Below, piece after piece: positions 29,037 to 37,412 of a stretch of DNA of 64,000 nt. Numbering within the stretch: position 1 is the first letter of the stretch; the number at the start of each line of letters is the position of its first letter. A program made the position numbers and the translations under genes. This stretch comes from SFHK01 sp964554795 (GTDB lineage: Bacteria; Bacillota; Clostridia; Christensenellales; Aristaeellaceae): contig CAZKQB010000006.1 of NCBI GenBank assembly GCA_964554795.1, positions 30,812 to 94,811 of the forward strand. Direction: 5' to 3'. The notes under the pieces were generated by a model. The model was not told the origin of the DNA, did no database searches, and worked only from the letters and a program-made list of their open reading frames with translations.

Positions 29037-31046
29037 GTGAAAACGCGGGACGACAGGCGGTTTTTGCCGGTAACCGCAGAGGAAATGCGCATGCGCGGCT
29101 GGGATAGGCCGGATTTTGTGTACGTGACGGGCGACGCATATGTCGATCACCCGTCGTTCGGGCTGGCAATCATTTCCCGCGTGCTTGAGAATGCGGGCTA
29201 CCGCGTGTGTATGCTGCCGCAGCCGGACTGGCACGACAAGAGCGATTTCATGCGCTTTGGCGAGCCGAGGCTTGGCTTTCTGGTAACGGCGGGCGTGGTT
29301 GATTCGATGGTCAATCACTATACCGTTGCGAAGAAGCACCGCAATACCGACGTGTACTCGCCCGGCGGAAAGGCAGGCATGCGCCCTGATCGCTGCACCG
29401 TGGTATATTGCAACCGAATCCGCGAGGCATACGGAAGCATACCCATTGGCATCGGTGGTGTGGAGGCGTCGCTTCGCCGCTTCGCGCATTACGATTACTG
29501 GGACGACCGTGTACGCAATTCCATTCTGGTGGACAGCGGCGCAGACGTTCTGATGTTCGGCATGGGCGAACGGACAATTCTGCGCGTGGCCGATTGGATG
29601 AAAGTGAGACGTCCTTTTTCAGAATGCGACATTCCCGGTACCTGCATCATGACAAAGGAAGCGCCGGAGGATGCCGTTGTCATCGAATCTGCCGAGGAGG
29701 TCATGCGCGACAAAAAGGCGTATGCGCGGGCGTTCCTTGTGCAATACACGGAGCAGGATCCCGTGCGCGGAAAGCGGATTGCCCAGAAGCATGGCGCGCG
29801 GTACCTTTTGCAGAATAAGCCTGCCATGCCGCTGGAAACAGAGGAGCTGGATAAGGTATATGCGCTGCCGTACGCGCGGGCGTGGCACCCAATGTACGAT
29901 GCGGCGGGCGGCATTCCGGGCTTTCAGGAGGTGGAGTTTTCCATCGCCTCTGAGCGCGGATGCTTTGGCGCATGCAATTTCTGTGCGCTCACGTTTCATC
30001 AGGGACGCATCGTTACCTCCCGAAGCAAGGCTTCCATCGTCGCGGAGGCGAAAAAGCTGATCGCACGGCCCGGCTTTAAGGGTTACATTCACGACGTCGG
30101 TGGCCCGACGGCGAACTTCCGCCATCCGGCCTGCGACAAGCAGCTGAAATCGGGCACGTGTCCGCAGAGACAGTGCCTGTTTCCTACGCCGTGCAAAAAT
30201 GTGAATGCCGATCATTCGGAGTATGTGGACATTCTGAAGGCGCTGCGGGCACTGCCAGGCGTGAAGAAGGTGTTCGTGCGCTCCGGCATTCGGTTTGATT
30301 ACATGCTTCTGGATAAGAAGAATCTGCTGATGAGCGAGCTGGTGCAGCATCACATCAGCGGTCAATTGAAGGTTGCGCCGGAGCATGCGGCGAAAAACGC
30401 GCTGAAGTACATGGGAAAGCCCGATGTTTCGGTGTTTGACGAATTCCGCAGGCGCTTTGATGCGGCAAATAAGAAATATGGCAAGGAGCAGTATCTCGTG
30501 CCATACTTCATGAGTAGCCATCCGGGCTGCACACTGAAGGACGCAGTGGAGCTGGCAGAATATATGAAGCGCACCCGTCTGCACCCCGAGCAGGTGCAGG
30601 ATTTCTATCCGACGCCGGGAACGCTGTCCACAACGATGTTTTACACCGAGCTCGATCCGCGCGACATGTCGCCGGTGTACGTAGCGAAGTCACCGCACGA
30701 CAAGGAAATGCAGCGGGCGCTGATGCAGTATGATCGGCCGCAGAACCGCGCGCTTGTGGTGGAGGCGCTTAGGCGTGCCGGGCGCACCGATCTGATCGGA
30801 CGCGGGCCGGATTGCCTGATTCCGTCCTTTGGCGGCGGCAGTCATGCGGACAACCGCGGCCGGGACGAGCGGCGGGAAAATGGACACAGGGATGAACGCA
30901 GGGACAATCGCGGTCGGGACGAGTGGCGGGAAAGAGGCCGCAGGGATGAACACAGGGACAATCACAGCCGGGACGGGCGGCGCGGAAACGAGCACGCAGA
31001 GAATCGCAAGCATGGAAAGCCGGGTGTGGGAGGAAAACGCAGGTGA
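29037..31046 (+). CDS. YgiQ family radical SAM protein
   Basis: A 669-residue protein. The YgiQ N-terminal domain (DFVYVTGDAYVDHPSFGLAI) precedes the radical SAM motif ERGCFGACNFCAL near residue 305, then HDVGGPTANFR near 352 and a UPF0313 C-terminal region (QVQDFYPTPGTLSTTMFYT near 522). The enzyme's substrate is unknown. The last 65 residues (from about 605) are a low-complexity tail of repeated D/N-R-G-R-D-E-R-R units that look disordered and could bind RNA. It starts at GTG with a GGGAGGAA site and overlaps the next gene by GTGA. Confidence 0.92.
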   Translation: MKTRDDRRFLPVTAEEMRMRGWDRPDFVYVTGDAYVDHPSFGLAIISRVLENAGYRVCMLPQPDWHDKSDFMRFGEPRLGFLVTAGVVDSMVNHYTVAKKHRNTDVYSPGGKAGMRPDRCTVVYCNRIREAYGSIPIGIGGVEASLRRFAHYDYWDDRVRNSILVDSGADVLMFGMGERTILRVADWMKVRRPFSECDIPGTCIMTKEAPEDAVVIESAEEVMRDKKAYARAFLVQYTEQDPVRGKRIAQKHGARYLLQNKPAMPLETEELDKVYALPYARAWHPMYDAAGGIPGFQEVEFSIASERGCFGACNFCALTFHQGRIVTSRSKASIVAEAKKLIARPGFKGYIHDVGGPTANFRHPACDKQLKSGTCPQRQCLFPTPCKNVNADHSEYVDILKALRALPGVKKVFVRSGIRFDYMLLDKKNLLMSELVQHHISGQLKVAPEHAAKNALKYMGKPDVSVFDEFRRRFDAANKKYGKEQYLVPYFMSSHPGCTLKDAVELAEYMKRTRLHPEQVQDFYPTPGTLSTTMFYTELDPRDMSPVYVAKSPHDKEMQRALMQYDRPQNRALVVEALRRAGRTDLIGRGPDCLIPSFGGGSHADNRGRDERRENGHRDERRDNRGRDEWRERGRRDEHRDNHSRDGRRGNEHAENRKHGKPGVGGKRR

Positions 31047-32527
31047 GGGTCAACGTTACGGTTCTCGGGGATGGACGCGAAATGGTTGTGTCTGCGCAGA
31101 AGGGCGAAACCCTGCTGGAGGCACTGGCGCACGCGGGAATCGCAGTAAGTGCGCCGTGCGGAGGACTCGGACGGTGTCGCAAGTGCGCAGTGCAGGCGAC
31201 GGGCGCGCTTGAATGTGAGGAAGGCATGCGATTGGACGAGCAGACTGTGCTTGCCTGCCGGACGCGGCTTGCCGGGGATGCGCGTGTGTGCCTTTCGGAA
31301 TCGAAGACGGAAATTCTGAAAACGGGAATCTTCGTAGGCGAAGAGACCGACGGCGAAGAGGGCATGGGCGTCAGCGTGGACGTGGGAACGACGACGCTGG
31401 CGGCGTATCTTGTGGATCGGCGTACCGGACGCGTGCTTGCATCCGACGCACAGCTGAATCCACAGCGTCCGCACGGTGCGGACGTGATTTCGCGTCTGTC
31501 CTTTGCGATTGAAGGCGAGAAAAATGCGGCGCTTTTGCAGCGCGAGATTCTGGCGGCCATCGACGATATGACGCAGAATCTGCTCGAAGGAGCGGGGCGT
31601 GCCGAAGAGGGAATCCGATGCCGAGCGCTGGTGGGCAACACGGTTATGATGCACCTGCTGGGAGGCTATCCGGCGCGTTCATTAGCCTTTGCACCGTTTA
31701 CGCCCACCTATACCGCGCTGCACGAGAGGATGCTGGGTGGCATTCGGACGATTCTTGGCGGCTGTATCTCCGGTTATGTGGGCGCGGATACGCTGGCCGC
31801 GGCACTGGCATGCGGATTGGACGAGCGCGAGGAGAATGCCATGCTGATCGACATCGGCACCAATGGCGAGATCATGCTGAAAAAGGACGGACGCTATTTT
31901 GCATGCTCCTGCGCGGCGGGCCCGGCGTTTGAAGGCGCGCATATTGCCTGCGGCATCGGTGCAGTCACGGGAGCAATTGACCATGCGCACATCGAGAACG
32001 GCAAAATTGTCTATACGACCATCGGCGGCGGAGAGGCAACGGGCATCTGCGGGAGCGGACTGATCGACCTGACGGCTGCGCTGCTGGAGAGGGGAGACGT
32101 TACGCCCATGGGGCGTATGGCCGAGGATGTGCGCCTGTCTGAACGCGTGTATCTGGCGCGGAGCGACATCCGTGAGGTACAACTGGCAAAGGCAGCGATT
32201 GCCTCCGGCATCCGCATTCTGGCAGAGCAGGCGTCTGCAGCCCTTGGGGACATTGAAAAGGTTTATCTGGCGGGCGGCTTCGGAAGCTTTATCGATCTGG
32301 ACAGCGCCTGCCGCATTGGGCTTCTGCCTGCGGCGTTGCGGGAGAAAATCGTTCCTGTGGGCAACGCCGCTGGAAGCGGCAGTATGCGGTTGCTGGTCAG
32401 TGAAGAGGCGAGGCGGCGCGCGGAGGCGCTCAGGCAGGCAACGCGCTGTGTAGAGTTGGCGGCGACGCCGGATTTCAATGACGTGTACACCGATGAGCTG
32501 CTGTTTGAAGATGAGGATGACGAATAA
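31043..32527 (+). CDS. ASKHA-type corrinoid protein reductive activator (RACo-like)
   Basis: A 494-residue protein. The N-terminal 2Fe-2S ferredoxin domain has the cluster motif APCGGLGRCRKC (about residues 36-47) with the last Cys in VLACRT. After a linker comes the DUF4445/ASKHA domain with VDVGTTTLAAYLVD near 113, NPQRPHGADVISR near 139, MLIDIGTNGEI near 268 and LAGGFGSFIDL near 409. RACo-like proteins use ATP to reduce Co(II) corrinoid proteins in methyltransferase systems. No corrinoid protein or methyltransferase is in this window. It is coupled to the YgiQ gene by overlapping GTGA. Confidence 0.88.
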   Translation: MRVNVTVLGDGREMVVSAQKGETLLEALAHAGIAVSAPCGGLGRCRKCAVQATGALECEEGMRLDEQTVLACRTRLAGDARVCLSESKTEILKTGIFVGEETDGEEGMGVSVDVGTTTLAAYLVDRRTGRVLASDAQLNPQRPHGADVISRLSFAIEGEKNAALLQREILAAIDDMTQNLLEGAGRAEEGIRCRALVGNTVMMHLLGGYPARSLAFAPFTPTYTALHERMLGGIRTILGGCISGYVGADTLAAALACGLDEREENAMLIDIGTNGEIMLKKDGRYFACSCAAGPAFEGAHIACGIGAVTGAIDHAHIENGKIVYTTIGGGEATGICGSGLIDLTAALLERGDVTPMGRMAEDVRLSERVYLARSDIREVQLAKAAIASGIRILAEQASAALGDIEKVYLAGGFGSFIDLDSACRIGLLPAALREKIVPVGNAAGSGSMRLLVSEEARRRAEALRQATRCVELAATPDFNDVYTDELLFEDEDDE

Positions 32528-32572
32528 AAGAAATAATTTTGTAATATTTTTCAATAAATTGAAATAAAGCTA

Positions 32573-32601
32573 TTGACAGACCGCGTTCGGTTTCGTATAA
32601 T
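32573..32601 (+). promoter_or_regulatory. consensus promoter of TetR gene
   Basis: TTGACA at 32573-32578 and TATAAT at 32596-32601, spacing 17, preceded by an A/T-rich tract (UP-element-like). Imperfect inverted sequences around 32611-32640 (ACTTCGGTAG and CTACGAAATC) could be the operator. Confidence 0.85.
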
Positions 32602-32654
32602 TAAAACAGACTTCGGTAGGGAAGCATTCTACGAAATCGGGGCGTGAGCAGTTC

Positions 32655-33383
32655 ATGAAAAAGGGAGACGCGCGCAGAGCGGCAATTATTGAGACCGCAG
32701 AGCGATTGTTCTACCTGAAGGGATACGAAAATACGTCTGTACAGGATGTATTGGACGAGCTGAAGCTGTCAAAGGGCGGTTTTTACCACCATTTTGAGAG
32801 CAAGCTGTCTCTTTTGGAGGCCATTTGCGAAAAGCGCACGGAAAGTGCATTTGAAGCTAGTGAACGCGCGGTGCGCGATTCCGGCCTGAATGCAGTGGAG
32901 AAGCTCAACCTGATTTTTGGCATGAGCAGTATTTTTCATCAGGACAGCATGGATTTTATTGCGCTGATGCTGCGCGTGGCGTATCACGACGGTGCGGTCA
33001 TGCTTCGCGAGCAGATGAAGCTTACTTCCATGCGTCTGATGCAGCCGCTGGTGGACGAGGTAATTCAGGAGGGGCTGAAGGAGAACCTGTTCTTCGTGAA
33101 GTATCCGGAGTCGATCGGCTCTCTGTTGCTTCTGCTGGGGCATAACATGACCGACAGGATTTCTTTTACGCTGGCACGTGCCGACAACGACCCGGAATGC
33201 ATGAATCAGATTGTGAAGGAGCTGAAGGTATATCGCTACGCCGTTGAGACATTGCTCAACGCGCCGTATGGCTCCATTACGCTTTTTGACGAGGCGCGTC
33301 TTTCGGAGGTGCTTCGGGAGATTTCTGACCAGAACCGGAAGGAACGCTGGGAGGCCATCACAAAGAGCGAAAATGTCGGATAG
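32655..33383 (+). CDS. TetR/AcrR family transcriptional regulator
   Basis: A 242-residue regulator with a clear TetR HTH: RRAAIIETAERLFYLKGYEN, then TSVQDVLDELKLSKGGFYHH (about residues 6-45). It ends with a long helical effector domain. It has its own strong promoter, consistent with autoregulation. The next gene, a secreted amidase, starts about 80 bases downstream and may or may not be in the same transcript. No transporter is adjacent that would reveal the ligand. Confidence 0.9.
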   Translation: MKKGDARRAAIIETAERLFYLKGYENTSVQDVLDELKLSKGGFYHHFESKLSLLEAICEKRTESAFEASERAVRDSGLNAVEKLNLIFGMSSIFHQDSMDFIALMLRVAYHDGAVMLREQMKLTSMRLMQPLVDEVIQEGLKENLFFVKYPESIGSLLLLLGHNMTDRISFTLARADNDPECMNQIVKELKVYRYAVETLLNAPYGSITLFDEARLSEVLREISDQNRKERWEAITKSENVG

Positions 33384-33463
33384 ATTGCCGAAAAATGCCA
33401 TGAAAATTGAACCAGATTCCGCCGACTTGCGTCTAATCCTCAAGGTACGAAGGAGTGACGACA

Positions 33464-34264
33464 ATGCGGCGTTTTTTGATGGGTTTGCTTTCTGCTCTTT
33501 TGGTGCTTGGAATGGCAGCTTCTGCGGTTGCCGAGCCGGTGCGCGGGGCAGTGCGATTTTCCGAGGATGGACAAGAACAACTGGGGCAGCCGCTGGCGGG
33601 GCTGAAAATCGGAATTGACCCCGGCCATCAGATGCACGCAAACTCCGACCGCGAGCCGATTGCTCCCGATTCGCGCGAGACGAAGGCAAAGGTTGCGAGC
33701 GGCACGACGGGCGTGAACACGCGCACGCCGGAATACGTGGTGGATCTGCAGGTCTCGCTGATTCTGCGCGACATTCTAACGGCGATGGGCGCTGAGGTGA
33801 AAATGACGCGCGAGGAAAATGACGTAGACATTTCCAACATTGAGCGCGCCGTGATGATGAACGAGTGGGGCGCGGACATGGTTGTGCGGATTCATTGCAA
33901 CGGCTCCGTGAATCGCTCCGCGAAGGGCGCAGGAATGTATGTGCGAAAGACCGGCGCAATGGCCGAGGAAAGCGCGCAGCTGGCGCACTGTCTGCTGGCC
34001 GCCGTGGGCGAATACGCAGGGGCGCAGACGCAGAGCGTATACAAACGCGACACCTATACGGGCCTGAACTGGTCCGAGGTGCCGTGTGTATTGGTGGAGC
34101 TTGGGTACCTGAGCAACGCTGAGGAGGATGCGCTTCTGAATGACGCTACCTATCAGGAGAAGTTGGCGCTGGCGCTCGTGTGGGGCATGATCGACTATGC
34201 AAACACGCCGGAATTTCTAATATCGAGCCAACAGGCCGCCGGCGACGATGCGGATATCGGCTGA
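33464..34264 (+). CDS. secreted N-acetylmuramoyl-L-alanine amidase (Amidase_3)
   Basis: A 266-residue exported enzyme. The signal peptide spans residues about 1-24 (RRFLMGLLSALLVLGMAASA). The Amidase_3 zinc domain follows with GLKIGIDPGHQM (first His ligand), NIERAVMMNEWGADMVVRIHCNGS (His near 143) and PCVLVELGYLSNAEED with the catalytic Glu near 208. It cuts the lactyl-peptide bond of peptidoglycan, as CwlD/SleB-type amidases do. The start is the ATG nine bases after AAGGAG. Its last 48 bases overlap the convergent lipid kinase gene. Confidence 0.92.
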   Translation: MRRFLMGLLSALLVLGMAASAVAEPVRGAVRFSEDGQEQLGQPLAGLKIGIDPGHQMHANSDREPIAPDSRETKAKVASGTTGVNTRTPEYVVDLQVSLILRDILTAMGAEVKMTREENDVDISNIERAVMMNEWGADMVVRIHCNGSVNRSAKGAGMYVRKTGAMAEESAQLAHCLLAAVGEYAGAQTQSVYKRDTYTGLNWSEVPCVLVELGYLSNAEEDALLNDATYQEKLALALVWGMIDYANTPEFLISSQQAAGDDADIG

Positions 34265-35092
34265 ATCCATCCGGCGCAGCTCGCCGTCCAGCTGGAAGGT
34301 CATGCCGTCGGAATGAATCTCGATCCGGCGACAGCGGCAGGTTTCAACGAGGGATAGACGCGTGTGCTTTCCCAGAATGAACAGCGGAAGCAGAAACGGA
34401 ATCAGCCATTTGCGGATGGCACGAACCTCAACGACGTCCAGCAGACCGTCGTTGGGCACGCCGTCCGGCACGGCTTTCATGCCGCCGCCGATAAACTGAC
34501 CGTTGCCGATGGACAGGATGCACAGGCGCTTCTTTTCGAAGGACTTTCCGTCCACGGAGATTTCGCAGTCGATGGGACGATAGGAGCTGAGCGCGTCCTT
34601 CAGCGCAAGCAGATACGCCTTGATGCCCTGAAAGCGGTCCCTGTAGGCGGCAAGCCTACGCAGCACGTCCACGTCGAAGCCGGTGCCGCAGACGTTCATA
34701 AACGGCGTTTTGTTGACTAGCGCATAGTCGAGCGCGCGCACCTTGGCTGCAAGCTGCTGACGGACGGCCTTAGCGGCGTCCAGCGGCAGACGAAGAGCCT
34801 TCACAAAATCGTTTCCGGTTCCGGCAGGGGCGTAGATGAGCTGCGTCTGGCTTCCAGCCATGCCGCCCAGCGCTTCAAATACGGTGCCGTCTCCGCCGAT
34901 GACAACAATGCCGTCCTCCTTGTTTTGAACGGCCTTCTCGGCAATCGTGGTGGCATCGCCGGGTTTTTGAGTATATTCCACATGATAATCCAAGGAAAAG
35001 TCCTTCATGGCGCGCTCGATTTCCGGAAGCGCGCGCAGGGAACGGCCATTTCCTGAAACGGGATTGGCGAGCAGGGTATACATGCTTATCAC
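34217..35092 (-). CDS. diacylglycerol kinase family lipid kinase
   Basis: A 291-residue DagK/YegS-type kinase. Family motifs are LANPVSGNGRS near residue 10, VVIGGDGTVFEALGG near 62 (the GGDGT loop), YAPAGTGNDFVKAL near 86 and MNVCGTGFDVDV near 132. It phosphorylates a lipid with ATP at the membrane face. The start may be the GTG at 35092 or the ATG at 35083; neither has a strong site. A TTGACA-17-TATTTT promoter on the minus strand overlaps the terminator hairpin of the ger operon. Confidence 0.92.
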   Translation of the reverse strand: MISMYTLLANPVSGNGRSLRALPEIERAMKDFSLDYHVEYTQKPGDATTIAEKAVQNKEDGIVVIGGDGTVFEALGGMAGSQTQLIYAPAGTGNDFVKALRLPLDAAKAVRQQLAAKVRALDYALVNKTPFMNVCGTGFDVDVLRRLAAYRDRFQGIKAYLLALKDALSSYRPIDCEISVDGKSFEKKRLCILSIGNGQFIGGGMKAVPDGVPNDGLLDVVEVRAIRKWLIPFLLPLFILGKHTRLSLVETCRCRRIEIHSDGMTFQLDGELRRMDSADIRIVAGGLLARY

Positions 35093-35119
35093 CCGATGTT
35101 CATTTGTAAATACTTCTTA

Positions 35120-35160
35120 TAAAAATACGCGGTTCCGCATCCTTTGTCAAGTGCGGAACC
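35120..35160 (-). terminator. terminator of the ger operon
   Basis: GGTTCCGCA and TGCGGAACC form a perfect 9-base stem (35131-35139 with 35152-35160). Read on the minus strand it is followed by a T-rich stretch. The same segment contains the TTGACA of the next gene. Confidence 0.8.
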
Positions 35161-35208
35161 GTGACTTTTTCTGGATTTTCTATTTATTAAAAAATAGACG
35201 GCGAGAGC

Positions 35209-36312
35209 TCAGTCGGAGAGCTGTACGTGCACGTGTGTTTCGGCCTGACTGAAGGCTTTCGGCCAGCTTGCTCCGTCCCATGAATCGAATGTGGAATGGG
35301 AAAGCACGGCGCGGTCGGCAAAGCCGAACGGTTCTACCTCCCATGCAGCGCACTTTCCCAGCACTGCCCTCATTGAGGCCTCAAGTGTAGAGGCTAGCTC
35401 GTTCAGGTCAGGCATGTCCATCAGTGGAACCACGCGCAGGCGCAGCGTGACATCGATGCGCAGACGGTCATTTTCCGACGAGAAATCAACCTGCGGCGAG
35501 CGCTGCTGGGACAGGCGGACAGAGCTGTCCGGCAGGATGAAGCCAATTTCTGTGCTTTCGCCCGAAAGCATTTGCAGCAGCTGCGTTTCACGCCCGTTCA
35601 GAATGCCAACCATTCGGCTGCGGTCGAACAGCGCGCAGCCCATGAATTCATCTCGGTTGTCGCCTTCCCGGTCGAGAGCGCCGGGGAGATAGCTGCCCTC
35701 CTGCGGCGGTTCGGAGCCTTGAAGTCCGCATAGCGCCGCTTTGCCCGTGGAATACACGCTCTGTAGACCAGCATACAGAAGCGACAGGCTGGTTTTGGGA
35801 ATGTATCCGCTTACGCGATAGTATTCCAGCATAGCGGGCATGCTGATGGAAAGGTGCGTGCCGATATAGGCTTCCTGATTTTCTAAAATCTCCCGCGCTG
35901 GTGTACGTGATACAAGCACAACGGCACTTCCGGAGAGGGAAAAGATGTGCATGGCACTGCGCAGAATTGGTGAGAACCGCTCGCTGCGCGCCAGTGTTTC
36001 AGAGATGACGATGCTCTTAAGCTGCGTCAGGTTTAGCCGCTGGGGTACCGTTGCGAGCAGGAGGTCATAGGCGAGTGGAAAATCGTTCGCAGTGGCGGAA
36101 TAGATCGAATACTCGGTAGCGGATGTGTGTCCGCTTCCTTCGCTGCCGACTGCGCCGATGGTTGGCACCTGTACGGACATGCAGATTTTACCGTCCGTCA
36201 GGTCGAGTCCCATCGAGATGGCATGCGCCTGATTTTCAATCTGCCGAGAGGGTGCGCAGCCGGCAAGCAGCAGCGCGAGAAGCGTCAGAAGGGTGCAGAG
36301 CTTCGTTTTCAT
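35209..36312 (-). CDS. gerC: spore germination lipoprotein, Ger(x)C family
   Basis: A 367-residue lipoprotein, the C subunit of a spore germinant receptor. The signal is KTKLCTLLTLLALLLAGC with the lipobox Cys at about 19. The mature part follows the family: RQIENQAHAISMGLDLTDGK, then LKSIVISETLA near 97 and a C-terminal beta/alpha region. It would sit on the outer face of the inner spore membrane. The chosen start is the ATG just before the signal, overlapping gerB by ATGA. A longer frame upstream is only the gerB gene read out of frame. Confidence 0.92.
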   Translation of the reverse strand: MKTKLCTLLTLLALLLAGCAPSRQIENQAHAISMGLDLTDGKICMSVQVPTIGAVGSEGSGHTSATEYSIYSATANDFPLAYDLLLATVPQRLNLTQLKSIVISETLARSERFSPILRSAMHIFSLSGSAVVLVSRTPAREILENQEAYIGTHLSISMPAMLEYYRVSGYIPKTSLSLLYAGLQSVYSTGKAALCGLQGSEPPQEGSYLPGALDREGDNRDEFMGCALFDRSRMVGILNGRETQLLQMLSGESTEIGFILPDSSVRLSQQRSPQVDFSSENDRLRIDVTLRLRVVPLMDMPDLNELASTLEASMRAVLGKCAAWEVEPFGFADRAVLSHSTFDSWDGASWPKAFSQAETHVHVQLSD

Positions 36313-37412
36313 GCAAGCCTCCGTTTCTTCTTCCAGAGCGCAATCAGCAGGAGCAGGAGGAAAAATGCCGTGAACGGGTATAGTCCCCATTCTGCAAGAA
36401 GCAGTGCGTGCTCCTGCTTGGCGAAGCCAAGCAGCATCTGAATGATGGCGATTGTGCCGTAGAGGAGTACAAACGGCGTAAACGGCTTTTGTAGCGCGTC
36501 TGCCGTGAGACGACCTGCACAGAACAGAGAGAACACCAGCGCTACCGAGAGTGCACCGTTCCAGATGATCGGCATTGGCAGCTGAATGGCCTGACTGGAC
36601 TTTCCATTGGAAAGCACAAGATCCAGCCGAAGTGCGCGCGTATCCATCATGCCTGCTACGGCGGGATATACAGCGCTGTGAATAACGCAGAGTGCAGAAA
36701 CTGTTACGGCGCTGAGCAGGCACAGGAGCAGGAAGCTGCCGGGCTGTGCGGGATATGCGCGGCTGCGGCCGGTGGTATTTACACCGTCGTCCAGCAGCAG
36801 ACCTATGGGAATCATGCAATAGTAGGTTGCACACAGCCGCGCGGCGTGAACAAGCGTGTGCGCGCCGCTTCCGAATAGCGGCGTGAGCCATGCAAGGTTG
36901 ATGGCGCGGAACTGGAAGATAAATACCAGCAGGCATAGAATTGGCACTGCGCGCAGGAATACTGCGCTCAACCCACCCGCAGAATTCCCGCCGCGGGCAG
37001 CTGCGATCAAGGGTACGAGGAAGGTTGGAATGGCCAGAACCCAGTCAGGCGTCATATAAAGCGTGGTGTAGGCAGCGGAGTTGAGCAACGCCTCAAACAG
37101 GGACGATGCGTCGTAGGTCATTGCCAGCGAAAACACAATCAGCGCTGCGCGCCATGCGGGTGTGCCTACCGTTTCGCGCAGAAACGGAGACAGACGCATG
37201 CGGCCTTCGCGCAGCAGTGCGTAGGCGCACAGAAGCGAGGGCGACGCAAATACAAGCCCCAGCAGCGGCGCCATCCACACGCAGACGGACAACTCCGGCA
37301 GATCGATGACAAGCAGAAAGAAGATGCGGATTCCGACGCTGATGTACAGCATTTGCATCAGCTGCCGGCGGGCGATTGAGCGGTTTTGTTCGTTTCGGGC
37401 AAGCAGCGTCAT
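36309..37412 (-). CDS. gerB: spore germination permease-like protein, GerAB/GerB family
   Basis: A 367-residue integral membrane protein with about 10 transmembrane helices, of the APC-superfamily-related GerAB family. It follows gerA with a 4-base overlap and precedes gerC, the standard order of germinant receptor operons. The B subunit is the likely germinant-binding part. The sequence is divergent (many Ala/Leu/Met segments), so the ligand cannot be predicted. Confidence 0.88.
   Translation of the reverse strand: MTLLARNEQNRSIARRQLMQMLYISVGIRIFFLLVIDLPELSVCVWMAPLLGLVFASPSLLCAYALLREGRMRLSPFLRETVGTPAWRAALIVFSLAMTYDASSLFEALLNSAAYTTLYMTPDWVLAIPTFLVPLIAAARGGNSAGGLSAVFLRAVPILCLLVFIFQFRAINLAWLTPLFGSGAHTLVHAARLCATYYCMIPIGLLLDDGVNTTGRSRAYPAQPGSFLLLCLLSAVTVSALCVIHSAVYPAVAGMMDTRALRLDLVLSNGKSSQAIQLPMPIIWNGALSVALVFSLFCAGRLTADALQKPFTPFVLLYGTIAIIQMLLGFAKQEHALLLAEWGLYPFTAFFLLLLLIALWKKKRRLA

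Noticed and set aside
30829..31030. Possible CRISPR-like or tandem repeat array
   Set aside because: The repeats are coding DNA for the Arg/Asp-rich tail of the YgiQ protein, are imperfect and lack spacers.
36313..36936. Long N-terminal extension of gerC
   Set aside because: It is the gerB coding region read in another frame; the lipoprotein signal begins at 36312.
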